A stretch of 62,383 nucleotides of DNA from an uncultured Mailhella sp. (lineage in GTDB: Bacteria > Desulfobacterota > Desulfovibrionia > Desulfovibrionales > Desulfovibrionaceae): positions 1-62,383 of the forward strand of contig CAJTRG010000013.1 in assembly GCA_910578585.1 (NCBI GenBank), in the 5' to 3' direction. This document shows positions 33,364 to 42,819 of the stretch, one piece after another. The notes beneath the pieces are model-generated. The model did no database searches, had not been told where the DNA came from, and worked only from the letters and a program-made list of their open reading frames with translations. The position numbers and the translations under genes were made by a program. Numbering within the stretch: the first letter of the stretch is position 1; each line of letters begins with the position of its first letter.

Positions 33364-35232
33364 ATGCTTGACGGTATTCGTTCAGGAGCTCATTCATTAG
33401 GAATTAAAGTTGCGTTTGGGCTTATTATTCTTGTTTTCATTTTTTGGGGAATTGGCAGTAATACTTCCCGTTCCAGCGTGGTGGCAAAAGTCAATAATGA
33501 GCCTATTACGGTGAATGAATTTCAGCAAACCTATAATCAAATTGCCAATGAAATTAAAAGCGTTATTCCTGACCTTACAGAAGAACAAATACAAAAGCTT
33601 GGTTTGGAAAACCGGACATTGCAAAATCTTGTTATTCGCAAATTGTTTTTGTCTGAATCAAAACGCCTTGGCATTGATGTGAGTGTGGCAGAACTTCGTG
33701 ACGCGCTCATGAATATTCCATTTTTCTTTGATGATAAAGGCAAATTCAGTTCTGAAGTCTATGATAAGCGTCTGAAAGCTATTGGACAAACTCCTGCAAT
33801 TTTTGAAAATAATTTACGTTTGGATTTACTTCCTCAAAAATTCCAAGAAGTTGTAACCGCTGGTATTTTGGGTGATAAAAATCTTGCTCAAAAAATGTTT
33901 GCTTTCCAAACGGAACAGCGCTCCATGGATTATGTGATTTTCCCATTTGAAACAGATGCGCAAAGCGTTTCTGACGATGAAGCAAAAGCTTTATATGAAG
34001 AAAGAAAAGAACTTTTTGCTGTTCCTGCACAGGTTTCTTTAGAATTTATTAATTTCACGCCAGCTAAAATGGCTGATGAAAGCGCTGTGACAGCAGAAGA
34101 AATTTCAGCCTACTATGAAAACAACAAGGCAAAATTCAGCGAAGAAGAACAAGTCAAGGCCCGCCATATCTTGGTTATGGTGGATGCAAATGCTCCTCAG
34201 GCCGACAGCGACAAAGCTCTTTCACAAATTCAGGAAATTGCCGGTAAAATTCACAGCGCAGAAGATTTTGTCGCCATGGCAAAAGAATATGGCCAAGACG
34301 GCACCAGAGAAAACGGCGGTGATTTAGGCTGGTTCAGCAAAGAACAAATGGTCAAAGAATTTGCTGACGTTGCCTTTACTTTGCCTGTGAATACCTTGTC
34401 AGAACCTGTGCTCACTCAATTTGGCTATCACTTGATTTGGGTTGATGATAAGAAAGAAGCAAAACAACTTCCTTTAGCTGAAGTAAAAGAGCAAATTAAA
34501 CACAATATTGCAGTAGAAAGAGTCAATACCAATCTTGTGCAAACCGTGGATAATGCCATTGCCTCCATTATGGCAAACGGCAATATGGAAGATGAAGCAA
34601 AGAAATATCATTTGAGCGTCACCAAAACCGGTTTTGTGGATGTTGCATCTCTTCCTGAAACTTACGGCCTTAGACAAAGTGATGTTGATGCGCTTATGGC
34701 TATGGAAAACGGCAATGTTTGGGACAGTGCTATTTCATTGAACGGCGAGCTCAGCGTTGTAAAGCTTGTGGAAAAGAAAGTAAGTTCAACAAAATCTTTT
34801 GCTGAAGTAAAAGATGAAATTATCACAGAACTCAAATTACAAAAGGCAAGAGAAGCTGCCAAGGTAAAAGCTGCTGAAGCTGCTGCCGGTTTTGAAAAAG
34901 AAACTCCTTCCAATATGAAAACAAGTGCATTCTTTGGCCGTGACGGACAAGTGGAAAATTTAGGCCCTCTTCCAGAACTTGCAAAAGAAATTTTCGCAAC
35001 GGACAACAAAATATGGCTCAAAAATGCATACATTGCTGATGACGGCGCCATTGCTGCACGTCTTAATACCATTAAGAAGTCAGAACAAAGTGATTTTGAT
35101 TCAATTGCAGGTGATATTGTTCTCAATATGCAGGATGCACAAAGAAATATGTTATTCCAGGCATATATCTTAATGCTCAATCAGGAAGCTAAAGTAGAAA
35201 TACTTATGCCCGATATTTTCAGTAAAAAATAA
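33364..35232 (+). CDS. PpiD-like periplasmic folding factor
   Basis: 622 residues: short cytoplasmic N-terminus, one membrane anchor (LGIKVAFGLIILVFIFWGIG, about 13-32), SurA-type N-terminal helices (about 40-180), and a parvulin domain (VKARHILVMVDA... GGDLGWFSKEQMVKEFADVAF... FGYHLIWVD, about 262-360) followed by a long helical C-terminus. PpiD helps outer-membrane and exported proteins emerging from Sec. It follows aconitase by 17 bases. Confidence 0.9.
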   Translation: MLDGIRSGAHSLGIKVAFGLIILVFIFWGIGSNTSRSSVVAKVNNEPITVNEFQQTYNQIANEIKSVIPDLTEEQIQKLGLENRTLQNLVIRKLFLSESKRLGIDVSVAELRDALMNIPFFFDDKGKFSSEVYDKRLKAIGQTPAIFENNLRLDLLPQKFQEVVTAGILGDKNLAQKMFAFQTEQRSMDYVIFPFETDAQSVSDDEAKALYEERKELFAVPAQVSLEFINFTPAKMADESAVTAEEISAYYENNKAKFSEEEQVKARHILVMVDANAPQADSDKALSQIQEIAGKIHSAEDFVAMAKEYGQDGTRENGGDLGWFSKEQMVKEFADVAFTLPVNTLSEPVLTQFGYHLIWVDDKKEAKQLPLAEVKEQIKHNIAVERVNTNLVQTVDNAIASIMANGNMEDEAKKYHLSVTKTGFVDVASLPETYGLRQSDVDALMAMENGNVWDSAISLNGELSVVKLVEKKVSSTKSFAEVKDEIITELKLQKAREAAKVKAAEAAAGFEKETPSNMKTSAFFGRDGQVENLGPLPELAKEIFATDNKIWLKNAYIADDGAIAARLNTIKKSEQSDFDSIAGDIVLNMQDAQRNMLFQAYILMLNQEAKVEILMPDIFSKK

Positions 35233-35272
35233 CGGATAAAAGAACAGGCTATTATGCTTTGAGGAATGATAC

Positions 35273-35301
35273 TTGACAGTATTGACAAGCAAGGCTAATG
35301 T
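35273..35301 (+). promoter_or_regulatory. sigma-70-type promoter of the cytochrome c3 gene
   Basis: TTGACA (35273-35278), exactly 17 bases, TAATGT (35296-35301); the gene begins 45 bases on, behind GAGGAGG. Confidence 0.65.
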
Positions 35302-35345
35302 ATAGAAAACTTGAGTATTTGCTCAAGTAAACAGAGGAGGTTGCT

Positions 35346-35738
35346 ATGAAAAAGATTCTTATGTTATCTTTAAGCATTCTTGTGGCTGTTGCTCTTGCAA
35401 TGCCAGCTATTGCAGCTCGCCCTGCGGCTCCTGAAGGTCCAATGAAAATGGCTCTTACAGCTAAGCCAGTTACATTTAATCATAATACTCATACTTCTGT
35501 TGACTGTGGCGTTTGTCACCATGCAGTAAACGGTGAAGAAAATTATGGTAAATGTGGCGGTGCAGGTTGTCACGATGCTTTGGGTGCTAAGGAAAAAGGC
35601 ACAAACAGCTATTATCGTATCGCTCACGATAAGAAGGTTGAAAATAGCTGTATCAGCTGCCACACCAGAACAGCAGGCCAAGATAAGGATAAGAAGAAGG
35701 CTCTTACCGGTTGTAAGGGATCCGCTTGCCATCCTTAA
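35346..35738 (+). CDS. tetraheme cytochrome c3 (type I) precursor
   Basis: 130 residues with a Sec signal peptide (about 1-23, cut near AIA). Periplasmic electron carrier between hydrogenase or formate dehydrogenase and membrane redox complexes. Four heme motifs in order: CGVCH, CGGAGCH (CX4CH), CISCH, CKGSACH (CX4CH); the 2-4-2-4 alternation is the Desulfovibrio c3 pattern. Extra histidines (FNHNTHTS, CHH, AHDKK) supply axial ligands. Its own promoter and strong terminator indicate a separate, abundant transcript. Confidence 0.95.
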   Translation: MKKILMLSLSILVAVALAMPAIAARPAAPEGPMKMALTAKPVTFNHNTHTSVDCGVCHHAVNGEENYGKCGGAGCHDALGAKEKGTNSYYRIAHDKKVENSCISCHTRTAGQDKDKKKALTGCKGSACHP

Positions 35739-35747
35739 TAGCTGTTT

Positions 35748-35790
35748 CCTACTCACCTCCTGACGGGGGTGAGTAGGTCTTTATTTATTT
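35748..35790 (+). terminator. terminator of the cytochrome c3 gene
   Basis: Ten-base stem CCTACTCACC/GGTGAGTAGG followed by a T-rich run. Confidence 0.85.
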
Positions 35791-35819
35791 GATTTAGATG
35801 TGTGATGATGTGAGGAATT

Positions 35820-37409
35820 ATGAACAGTAACGAAACAAACTCTGTTGAAGAAATTATTGATTTAACTGATGTTGTTAGTGTAGGAATTACTGGAGAGAAT
35901 AACGAAACTCCACGTATGGAAGATGATGTTCTTGATTCCCTGGTCAATGATTTTGAAAAAAATATTGGGGCTGTTTCTGCGCCCGCAGCAAATGTTGAAA
36001 GTTCAGAAAGTGAAGAGAGTGACGAGCCTCTTGATTTAGGAAAATTAGACAGTCTGATCAATTCTTATAATCTTGATTTTGATGCTGATAATAATCAGGA
36101 TGAAAATAATGAAGAAATTGATCCTGGAATGGAAGTTGCGTTCGTAGAAGATGATAAACCCAATTTTCAGGCAAATTTTGAAGATGAAAATTCCTTTATT
36201 CCTCATTCACAGAAAAATTCTCCAGAAAAAACATTAGATGCTCCAGATATTGATGATAAAGATATTCCGTCCTTTGAAGATATTGATTTGCCATCTTTAG
36301 AAGATGAACAAGACAGCGAAATTGATTTACTTACAAAAGATATTATAGACGGAACAAATACTGAAAAAAATACTGATATTCAAGAAAATATTAATAGTGA
36401 TGCTCCGCAGGCCGGCGGAGATGATCCTTTCTCTGCAATGCTGAATGAAGAATTGGTTCAGCAGAATATGAGCAATCCAAAACCACAGGCTGCTCCAGCT
36501 CAAACTGCACCAATAAATGCGGAAATGCCTGAAATGTCGCCTCTTGATAATCCAGAAGAGGAAGCGCTGAAAAGCGATATGGCAGATGAAGGTGCAGAAG
36601 AAATTAATGAAGACGTTTTCAATGGTATTTTAAACGAATTATCCCTTGAACATGAAGCTGGTGAAGAAGTTGTGCCTTTTGCCAAGGAAGCTCCTTTAGA
36701 AGCAAAGCCCATTCATTTAAAAGGTGATGTCAGCTTTATTGAAGCCGGGGGAAAAGAGAAGAGCGAAGATATACACCTTGTACAATCCGCTTCAAAAGTG
36801 CTTGCTTCCGGTGAAGCCTATTTAGAAAAATTTTCCGGTGAAAAGGATGATTCTGTTGGGGCAAAAATTAAAAATCTTTCCACAAAAATGTTTTCATTGG
36901 AACAGCGTTTAATTGCTGCAGATTCTAAAGTGCAAGATTCCATGCTGGAATTGAATTATCGCATCAATGGTCTTGAAACAAAGTTTAGTGAAGCGCAGGA
37001 TGTGGTTAAAGCTGAAATTTTAGCAATAAAATCAGAAAGTGCCAATGCGCTTGCAGAAGAAAAAAGTGAACAGAAAAATGCAGAAAGTTCTGCTGCCGTT
37101 ACTGATTTAGCTGATAAAGTGCAGGCTTTGGAAAAACGCGTGGCAACGCTTGATGATATTTTCTCAGAACAAAAAATGCTCAATGATGAGCTCTCTAAGA
37201 ATTTAGACAGCCTCATGCAAAATGCAGGTGCTCAAGGTGCCGGTTCTGATCAAACTGCAGCCCTTGAAGAAAAAATTGCTGTGCTTGAAGGACAGCTTGC
37301 TGAAGCTCAGGCAAAAATTGCGGGGCTTGAAGAAAATCTTGAAAAGGCTGCCAGCCTTGCTGCGGCAAAAGTTCTGCGTGAAGAAATCATTCCTTTGCTT
37401 GGGCAATAA
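35820..37409 (+). CDS. acidic protein with C-terminal coiled coil, unknown
   Basis: 529 residues I cannot assign to a family. Residues 1-290 are extremely acidic, with repeated short motifs of the type LDSLVNDF / LDSLINSYNLDF / FNGILNELSLE and IDLPSLEDE. These short hydrophobic pieces in a Glu/Asp background look like multiple peptide docking motifs. Residues about 320-529 predict coiled coil (MFSLEQRLIAADSKVQDSMLEL, QALEKRVATLDDIFSEQKML, EEKIAVLEGQLAEAQAKIAGLEENLEKA). No signal peptide or membrane segment. GAGG before the ATG; own terminator. It could be a cytoplasmic scaffold. Confidence 0.7.
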   Translation: MNSNETNSVEEIIDLTDVVSVGITGENNETPRMEDDVLDSLVNDFEKNIGAVSAPAANVESSESEESDEPLDLGKLDSLINSYNLDFDADNNQDENNEEIDPGMEVAFVEDDKPNFQANFEDENSFIPHSQKNSPEKTLDAPDIDDKDIPSFEDIDLPSLEDEQDSEIDLLTKDIIDGTNTEKNTDIQENINSDAPQAGGDDPFSAMLNEELVQQNMSNPKPQAAPAQTAPINAEMPEMSPLDNPEEEALKSDMADEGAEEINEDVFNGILNELSLEHEAGEEVVPFAKEAPLEAKPIHLKGDVSFIEAGGKEKSEDIHLVQSASKVLASGEAYLEKFSGEKDDSVGAKIKNLSTKMFSLEQRLIAADSKVQDSMLELNYRINGLETKFSEAQDVVKAEILAIKSESANALAEEKSEQKNAESSAAVTDLADKVQALEKRVATLDDIFSEQKMLNDELSKNLDSLMQNAGAQGAGSDQTAALEEKIAVLEGQLAEAQAKIAGLEENLEKAASLAAAKVLREEIIPLLGQ

Positions 37410-37450
37410 ATCTGTCGTCTGTACAAATTTTATATAGAAAATTTTAAATG

Positions 37451-37480
37451 AAAAATGGGTGATAGTTCACCCATTTTTTT
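37451..37480 (+). terminator. terminator of the acidic-protein gene
   Basis: AAAAATGGGTGA/TTCACCCATTTTT with a three-base loop and seven T. Confidence 0.9.
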
Positions 37481-37606
37481 GTGCTTTTGTATAAGCATAA
37501 GTGCCGTATGGTTCCACGAGCGAATTGTGGTTGGCCTTTTATTGGAATTTCAACTGGTTGCGTGCTATTCGTTTGCTGTGATACGATTATGAATTAATAG
37601 CCTTTA

Positions 37607-37882
37607 TAGAGCATTTCCAGTAAATCTTACGAATTTCTTGCAGGGGAAAAACTTTATCTCTGCTGTCCATTTCTCTAAGTCTTGTAAACTCGACATAAGA
37701 GAAACGACTTCGTCGCTTTCGGTGGCATCTCTGCTGTCCATTTGCGTAATTGCTCATTCTTCGCAAACGCAAACGACTTCGTCGCCTTCGGTGGCTGAAA
37801 AAGTTTCTTCCCCTGCACCCCTTTACAAAACCTTTTAAGCTTTCTTATAAAAATTGTTGCAATAATTTCAGGAAATGCTCTA
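37607..37882. mobile_element. MITE-like non-autonomous element, 276 bp, IS630/Tc1-type ends
   Basis: TAGAGCATTTCC (37607-37618) and GGAAATGCTCTA (37871-37882) are perfect 12-bp inverted termini that begin and end with TA, the target of IS630-type transposases. Inside is a tandem direct repeat of about 70 bp: 37656-37726 and 37727-37795 both start ATCTCTGCTGTCCATTT and end with TTCGGTGGC. No reading frame is present. The termini resemble TAGAGCGCTTCC at the right edge of the window (62217-62228). The flanks 37481-37606 and 37883-38062 contain nothing I can name; 37500-37580 could be the tail of a lost gene. Confidence 0.7.
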
Positions 37883-38062
37883 GCTTTTGGACAAGATGAT
37901 CATGCAATTAAATCTTATGAGTTGATGCTGTCTTCCCCTTCAATTAATGATAATTTGAAATGTAATTGTAGCTTCTTTATTAAAATGCTTACTAATTTAT
38001 TCTTCACAATTCTTTTCAAACAGGTTATAAGCTTTTCAGCATAATTTGTGTATGGATTTGTG

Positions 38063-38851
38063 ATGGATTTTATTGTTGTTTATAAATTAATTACTGTTCC
38101 TGTTGTTATTTTGATTACAACCTATTTGGTTAAGAAATGGGGAGCTTTTGTTGGTGGGATATTTGCCGGGCTGCCTATTTTTTCCGGGCCGATTTCTTTT
38201 TTCATTACTCTTGAGCAGGGAGCTGATTTTACAGTTATTGCCTCCTATAACAGTTTGATTGGTTTGATTGGCTGTACGACAACGGCACTTGTGTATGCGT
38301 GGGTGGCGTATTTTGGGGCGAAGTGGTGGTTTGCCCTGCCTTGTTCTGTGGCCGGGTATTTTGGTGTGGGTTATTATTTCCATTATCTTCCGCAGTTTTC
38401 GCCTGTTGTGATTGTGCTGGCTTCCTGTTCATTCTTGTGTGCTTCATTATTTTTGCCGCGTCCCAAGCTTGAAAACTTTTCGACAACCAGACCGCGCTGG
38501 ATCATTTGGGTACAAATTTTATTTGGTTCGTTTATGGTTTACAGTGTGACTGAAGCCGCCAATTTACTTGGCCCGCAGTGGAGCGGAAATATGAGCTGTT
38601 TTCCGATTATGATTGTTGTGCTGGCTCCTTTTACGCATATTGCCAATGGCGTCTATACCACTATTGCCGTTTTGCGAGGTTTTGCCGCAGGTTGGCTTGG
38701 TACAGTGGTTTTTGCCTGTACGGTAATGGTGACGGTAGAGCAGTATCATATCAGCTTTGTGTATATTTTGGCAGGCACGCTTTCTTGCGTAAGTACAGTT
38801 CTTTATTCGGTTTTGCTTATGCAGCTGGGTAAACGAAGAAACACGCGTTAA
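38063..38851 (+). CDS. integral membrane protein of unknown function
   Basis: 262 residues from ATG 38063; a GTG at 38048 is also possible and neither start has a clear ribosome site. About eight hydrophobic segments, beginning LITVPVVILITTYLVKKWGAFVGGIFAGLPIFSGPISFFITLEQG, a Gly/Pro-rich first pair. Length and layout would fit a small permease, but I do not recognise the family. It stands before the NSS transporter gene with a 108-base gap. Confidence 0.6.
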   Translation: MDFIVVYKLITVPVVILITTYLVKKWGAFVGGIFAGLPIFSGPISFFITLEQGADFTVIASYNSLIGLIGCTTTALVYAWVAYFGAKWWFALPCSVAGYFGVGYYFHYLPQFSPVVIVLASCSFLCASLFLPRPKLENFSTTRPRWIIWVQILFGSFMVYSVTEAANLLGPQWSGNMSCFPIMIVVLAPFTHIANGVYTTIAVLRGFAAGWLGTVVFACTVMVTVEQYHISFVYILAGTLSCVSTVLYSVLLMQLGKRRNTR

Positions 38852-38959
38852 TTTTCTGTAATTATCTGTAATATATACTTAAAAAATATTTTTCTCTTTT
38901 CTGTACAGTCAGAATGTTTTTCATTATACTATGTGAAGTTTTCTGTCTTAGAGGTTTAT

Positions 38960-40276
38960 ATGGCACAAATGGAACAAAGAGATTCTTTTAAATCAAGATT
39001 TGGATTTATTTTATCCTGCGTGGGTTCTGCCGTTGGAATTGGAGCGATTTGGCTTTTCCCGTATCGTGTTGGTGAATTTGGCGGAGCTGTTTTTTTGATT
39101 CCTTTTATGCTTTTTACTATTTTGCTTGGTTTGACGGGGGTTATAGCGGAAATGGCCTTTGGCCGTTCTGTGAAAACTGGCCCTATTGGAGCATTTAGAA
39201 AAGGCTTGCAGCAGCGCAATATCGAATGGGGAAAATGGTTGGGCTTTATCCCTGTGCTTGGATCTTTTGGGCTTGCCATGGGTTATGCTGTTGTTGTGGG
39301 CTGGTTTTTGAAATATACAATCCAAGCCTTTACGGGGGCTGCCATTTATAATGAAGACAGTACTGCATTTTTTTTGCAAATTGCCGGAAATTTCGGCAGT
39401 TTTAATTGGCATTTGTTTGTTTCTGCTGCCATACTTTTGGTGCTTTGCGGCGGTATTTTAAATGGTATTGAAAAGCTCAATAAAATACTCATGCCTGTCT
39501 TTTTTGCGATTTTTCTCTTTTTAGTGGTGCGTGTGGCTTTTTTGCCTGGTGCCGGTGGGGGCTACAAGTTTTTGCTTTCCCCAAACTGGGATATGCTTTT
39601 AAATCCCAAAATTTGGATTTTTGCTTTGGGACAAGCCTTTTTTGCTTTGTCTTTGGCAGGTTCCGGAACCATTGTATACGGCAGCTATCTGAGCGAAAAA
39701 GTTGATGTTTTTTATGTGGCAAAATATGTTGTTTTCTTTGATATCATTGCGGCAATTTTGTCCGTGCTGATTATTATTCCTGCTGTGTTTTCCTTTGGCA
39801 TGGAGCCAGCTGCCGGGCCACCGCTCATGTTTATGGTTATGCCGGAAATTTTCAAACAAATTCCTTTTGGCTCTGTTCTCGCAGGGATTTTCTTCCTGGC
39901 GATTTTATTTGCCGGGGTAACGTCTCTTGTCAATCTTTATGAAACACCTATTGAAGCTCTGCAAAAAGAGTTTGGCTTATCCCGCAAGGCTGCTGTTGCT
40001 GTAGTTGTCAGTGCCGGCTTTATTATTGGCATTACCTTTGAAAATGGTGATATGCTTGGCATGTGGATGGATATTATCAGTATATATGTTATTCCGCTGG
40101 GCGCACTGATTTCCGGGGTAATTTTCTTTTGGGTCTGCAAGCCTGCCTTTATCCGTGAGCAATTACAGCTTGGGCATGATAAACCTGTGAGTGAGGCATA
40201 TATTGCCCTTGGCAGATATCTTTTTTGCGGTTTGACGGCTCTTGTTTATTGCATTGAAATCATTAGAAATTTATAG
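38960..40276 (+). CDS. sodium-dependent (NSS/SNF, LeuT-fold) symporter
   Basis: 438 residues from ATG 38960 with GAGG six bases upstream; the GTG at 38933 is rejected. The family signature opens the protein: FGFILSCVGSAVGIGAIWLFPYRVGEFGGAVFLIPF (about 12-47), where GNIWRFPY is here GAIWLFPY. About 11 membrane segments. NSS transporters move amino acids with Na+; the mammalian taurine carrier belongs to the same family, so amino acids or taurine are possible cargoes, but this is only a family argument. Confidence 0.85.
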   Translation: MAQMEQRDSFKSRFGFILSCVGSAVGIGAIWLFPYRVGEFGGAVFLIPFMLFTILLGLTGVIAEMAFGRSVKTGPIGAFRKGLQQRNIEWGKWLGFIPVLGSFGLAMGYAVVVGWFLKYTIQAFTGAAIYNEDSTAFFLQIAGNFGSFNWHLFVSAAILLVLCGGILNGIEKLNKILMPVFFAIFLFLVVRVAFLPGAGGGYKFLLSPNWDMLLNPKIWIFALGQAFFALSLAGSGTIVYGSYLSEKVDVFYVAKYVVFFDIIAAILSVLIIIPAVFSFGMEPAAGPPLMFMVMPEIFKQIPFGSVLAGIFFLAILFAGVTSLVNLYETPIEALQKEFGLSRKAAVAVVVSAGFIIGITFENGDMLGMWMDIISIYVIPLGALISGVIFFWVCKPAFIREQLQLGHDKPVSEAYIALGRYLFCGLTALVYCIEIIRNL

Positions 40277-40311
40277 ATAATAATCTGTAAAAAGTATTCT
40301 TTTGGATTAAT

Positions 40312-40872
40312 ATGTCGTATCTTGAATTGTTCTTGATTGCTGTGGGGCTTTCCATGGATGCCTTTGCTGTTTCTTTGTGCAAGGGCTTGGAAATGCGAAC
40401 ATTTCAGTTCAAAAATGCCTTGATCCTGGGAGTATTGTTTGGGCTTTTCCAGGCAATGATGCCTCTGCTGGGCTTTTATTTGAGCAAGAATTTTGTGCAG
40501 TATATGGAACAGTTCGATCATTGGATTGCTTTTCTGTTATTGGTTTTCATTGGCGGAAAAATGATAAAGGAGGCGCGCGAAGATGGTCAGGAAGAAAAGA
40601 CTGGCTTTCAGTTTTGGGAACTGATTATTCTTGCCGTTGCCACCAGTATTGACGCCTTTGCCGTGGGTATTACTTTTGCCGTGCTGGCTGATATTGATAT
40701 TTATTTTGCCTGCGTAAGCATTGGGCTTGTGACCATGCTTTTATGTATATGTGCAACGTGCATTGGGCATAAATTTGGCACAAAACTGGGAAGCAGTGCG
40801 GAATATTTGGGCGGAGCAATCCTTATACTGCTTGGCTGTAAAATTTTGCTGGAGCATTTGGAATTATTATAG
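40312..40872 (+). CDS. mntP: manganese efflux pump MntP
   Basis: 186 residues, six membrane segments. MSYLELFLIAVGLSMDAFAVSLCKG and the second-repeat VATSIDAFAVGITFAVL carry the duplicated Asp-containing MDAFAV/IDAFAV motifs of MntP (DUF204). It exports Mn2+ across the inner membrane. Start with a weak ribosome site. No Mn riboswitch is visible in the 35-base gap upstream; it may be co-transcribed with the NSS gene. Confidence 0.9.
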   Translation: MSYLELFLIAVGLSMDAFAVSLCKGLEMRTFQFKNALILGVLFGLFQAMMPLLGFYLSKNFVQYMEQFDHWIAFLLLVFIGGKMIKEAREDGQEEKTGFQFWELIILAVATSIDAFAVGITFAVLADIDIYFACVSIGLVTMLLCICATCIGHKFGTKLGSSAEYLGGAILILLGCKILLEHLELL

Positions 40873-40876
40873 AGAA

Positions 40877-40900
40877 AAAGCGGGGAGATTCCCCGCTTTT
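40877..40900. terminator. bidirectional terminator between mntP and the P-type ATPase
   Basis: AAAAGCGGGG/CCCCGCTTTT with loop AGAT(T), serving the two convergent genes. Confidence 0.9.
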
Positions 40901-40922
40901 GATGTATTAATACTGTGGAAAA

Positions 40923-42803
40923 TCAGGCAATCTTTTTGTCGTACAGACGGGCGGCATTCAAGATAACCAGAATTGAACCGGCATTATGGACAAGAGCGCC
41001 AAGAATAGGGCCGATTATACCGAAAATTCCCAGGATCACGGCAACAAAATTTATGCCCAGGGCAATAGCAATATTGAATTTGATATTGAAAACCGTGGCA
41101 TTGGAAAGTTTCTTCAAATAAGAAATTTTGTTGAGATCTTCACCAATCAGGGCTATGTCGGCGGCTTCAATACTGATGTCACTGCCTGCCTGACCCATGG
41201 CAACACCCACATCAGCAATTTTGAGGGCTGGCGCGTCATTGACGCCGTCACCAATCATGCAGACGGTGCTGCTTTGTGTTTGCAACTCCTTGACTTGCCG
41301 GACTTTCTCTTCTGGCAAAAGTTCAGCGTGGATGGTATCTATTCCAATTTGCTGAGCAAAAAAATCAGCAGTAATTTTATTATCACCTGTGAGCAGGGCT
41401 GTTTTCATGCCTAAACTGCGCAGTTTTTCCAGCGCTTCTTTCGCCGTGTCGCGAATGGTATCAGCAAGGGCAATAATACCAATGCAAACGCCGTTTTCAG
41501 CCACAAAAACAAGAGCTTTTCCCTGCTTGCGCAAGAGTTCTTCCTGTGCCTTCAACTTATCTGAAACGGTGATGTTTTGTTCTGTGATAAAGGGCAGTTT
41601 TCCGCAATGTATAACAGCGTTTTTTGTTTTGTAGGAAACGCCTTTTCCCGCCTGCATGCTAAAATTGCCGTCTTGATTGAGAGGAGACTTTTGCGTTTTG
41701 TGATACTGTTCCATAATTGCCTTCGCCAGCGGATGTTCTGAGCGTTGTTCAGCCGTGGCACAAACCTGCAAGATGTGGTCTTGGTTTTGGTTAGTATCGG
41801 CAATAATATCGGTAACAGTCAGCTTTCCGGTGGTCAGCGTACCAGTTTTATCAAAGGCAATTTGATTGACTTTGCCCATGATTTCAAGAGCATGCCCGCT
41901 TTTAATCAGCACCCCGTGTTTGCTGGCTTGGCCGATGCCCGCCATAATGGATGTTGGCGTGGCGAGAGCCATGGCGCAGGGGCAAAAAACAACAAGTACA
42001 GTTACAGTTCTGATTAAATCGCCTGTGAAAACAAAGGTTAATCCTGCAATGGTCAGGGCAATCAGGATAAGCCGAACTGCCCAAGTATCCACAATTCTTT
42101 GAATAGGGCTGTTATTAGCTGAAGCTTCTTCCACCAGACGTACCATTTTTTGCAGGGAAGAATCCTTGCTTTCTTTGGTGCAGACAATGTCAATGGAACC
42201 GTGCATATTCAGCGTTCCGCAAAAAACTTCATCGTCGATATTTTTATCAATGGGCAAAGATTCGCCGGTCAAAATTGCCTGATTGACGCTGGTATTGCCG
42301 GCAATGATTTTTCCGTCCACAGGGATTTGTTCGCCCGGCAAAATGCGAATGATGTCGCCTTGTTTGATGTCTTCAGCTGGGATTTCTTCTTCAGTATTGC
42401 CAACAATGCGCCGCGCCATAGTGGGCACAAGACTCATCAGATTTTGTATGCTGGTTTTGGTTTTGGCAAAGGTTCGCTCTTCCAAAATTTCACCGAGTGC
42501 CATAATCCAGGCAACTTCGCCGGCTGCAAAACTTTCACCAATGGCAATGGCAGAAAGAATGCCCAGTGAAATCAGCACAAGAGAAGTGATTTTTCTGTAC
42601 AGAATAAGATATTTTAAGGCAAAAAAGACAATGGGACTGCCGGATACGGCGATAGTCACCCAAATGGGATCAAAGGGAATGCTCATGTCTGAAAAATGCA
42701 CAAAAATTCCCAGCGCAAGGAAAATTCCGCTGACAATGGTCATTTTTTCAGCATACAGAATATTGAAAAAGGTATTTGCGTTTTCGTAGAGTTTTTTGAA
42801 CAT
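40923..42803 (-). CDS. heavy-metal P1B-type ATPase
   Basis: 626 residues from ATG 42803 (GGAG eight bases upstream); a longer frame to 42845 overlaps csoR and is rejected. Ion motif VFCPCAMALATPT (CPC), phosphorylation site DKTGTLT, SEHPLA and GDGVNDAPAL are present. The last membrane pair reads HNAGSILVILNAARL, closer to Zn/Cd-type pumps than to the MSxSS of copper exporters. There is no N-terminal metal-binding domain. It is the second gene after a CsoR-type repressor with Cys-His-Cys ligands, which in known cases senses Cu(I). Copper or zinc export cannot be decided from the sequence. Confidence 0.85.
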   Translation of the reverse strand: MFKKLYENANTFFNILYAEKMTIVSGIFLALGIFVHFSDMSIPFDPIWVTIAVSGSPIVFFALKYLILYRKITSLVLISLGILSAIAIGESFAAGEVAWIMALGEILEERTFAKTKTSIQNLMSLVPTMARRIVGNTEEEIPAEDIKQGDIIRILPGEQIPVDGKIIAGNTSVNQAILTGESLPIDKNIDDEVFCGTLNMHGSIDIVCTKESKDSSLQKMVRLVEEASANNSPIQRIVDTWAVRLILIALTIAGLTFVFTGDLIRTVTVLVVFCPCAMALATPTSIMAGIGQASKHGVLIKSGHALEIMGKVNQIAFDKTGTLTTGKLTVTDIIADTNQNQDHILQVCATAEQRSEHPLAKAIMEQYHKTQKSPLNQDGNFSMQAGKGVSYKTKNAVIHCGKLPFITEQNITVSDKLKAQEELLRKQGKALVFVAENGVCIGIIALADTIRDTAKEALEKLRSLGMKTALLTGDNKITADFFAQQIGIDTIHAELLPEEKVRQVKELQTQSSTVCMIGDGVNDAPALKIADVGVAMGQAGSDISIEAADIALIGEDLNKISYLKKLSNATVFNIKFNIAIALGINFVAVILGIFGIIGPILGALVHNAGSILVILNAARLYDKKIA

Positions 42804-42819
42804 ATTTAAGCTCCAGTTC

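Noticed and set aside
37497..37590. Possible coding remnant before the MITE (tail ending AIRLL-stop)
   Set aside because: Only about 27 codons, no start, no recognisable family; could be chance.
38048..38062. GTG start for the membrane protein
   Set aside because: No ribosome site either way; ATG 38063 gives a normal short cytoplasmic N-terminus, so it was preferred, with low certainty.
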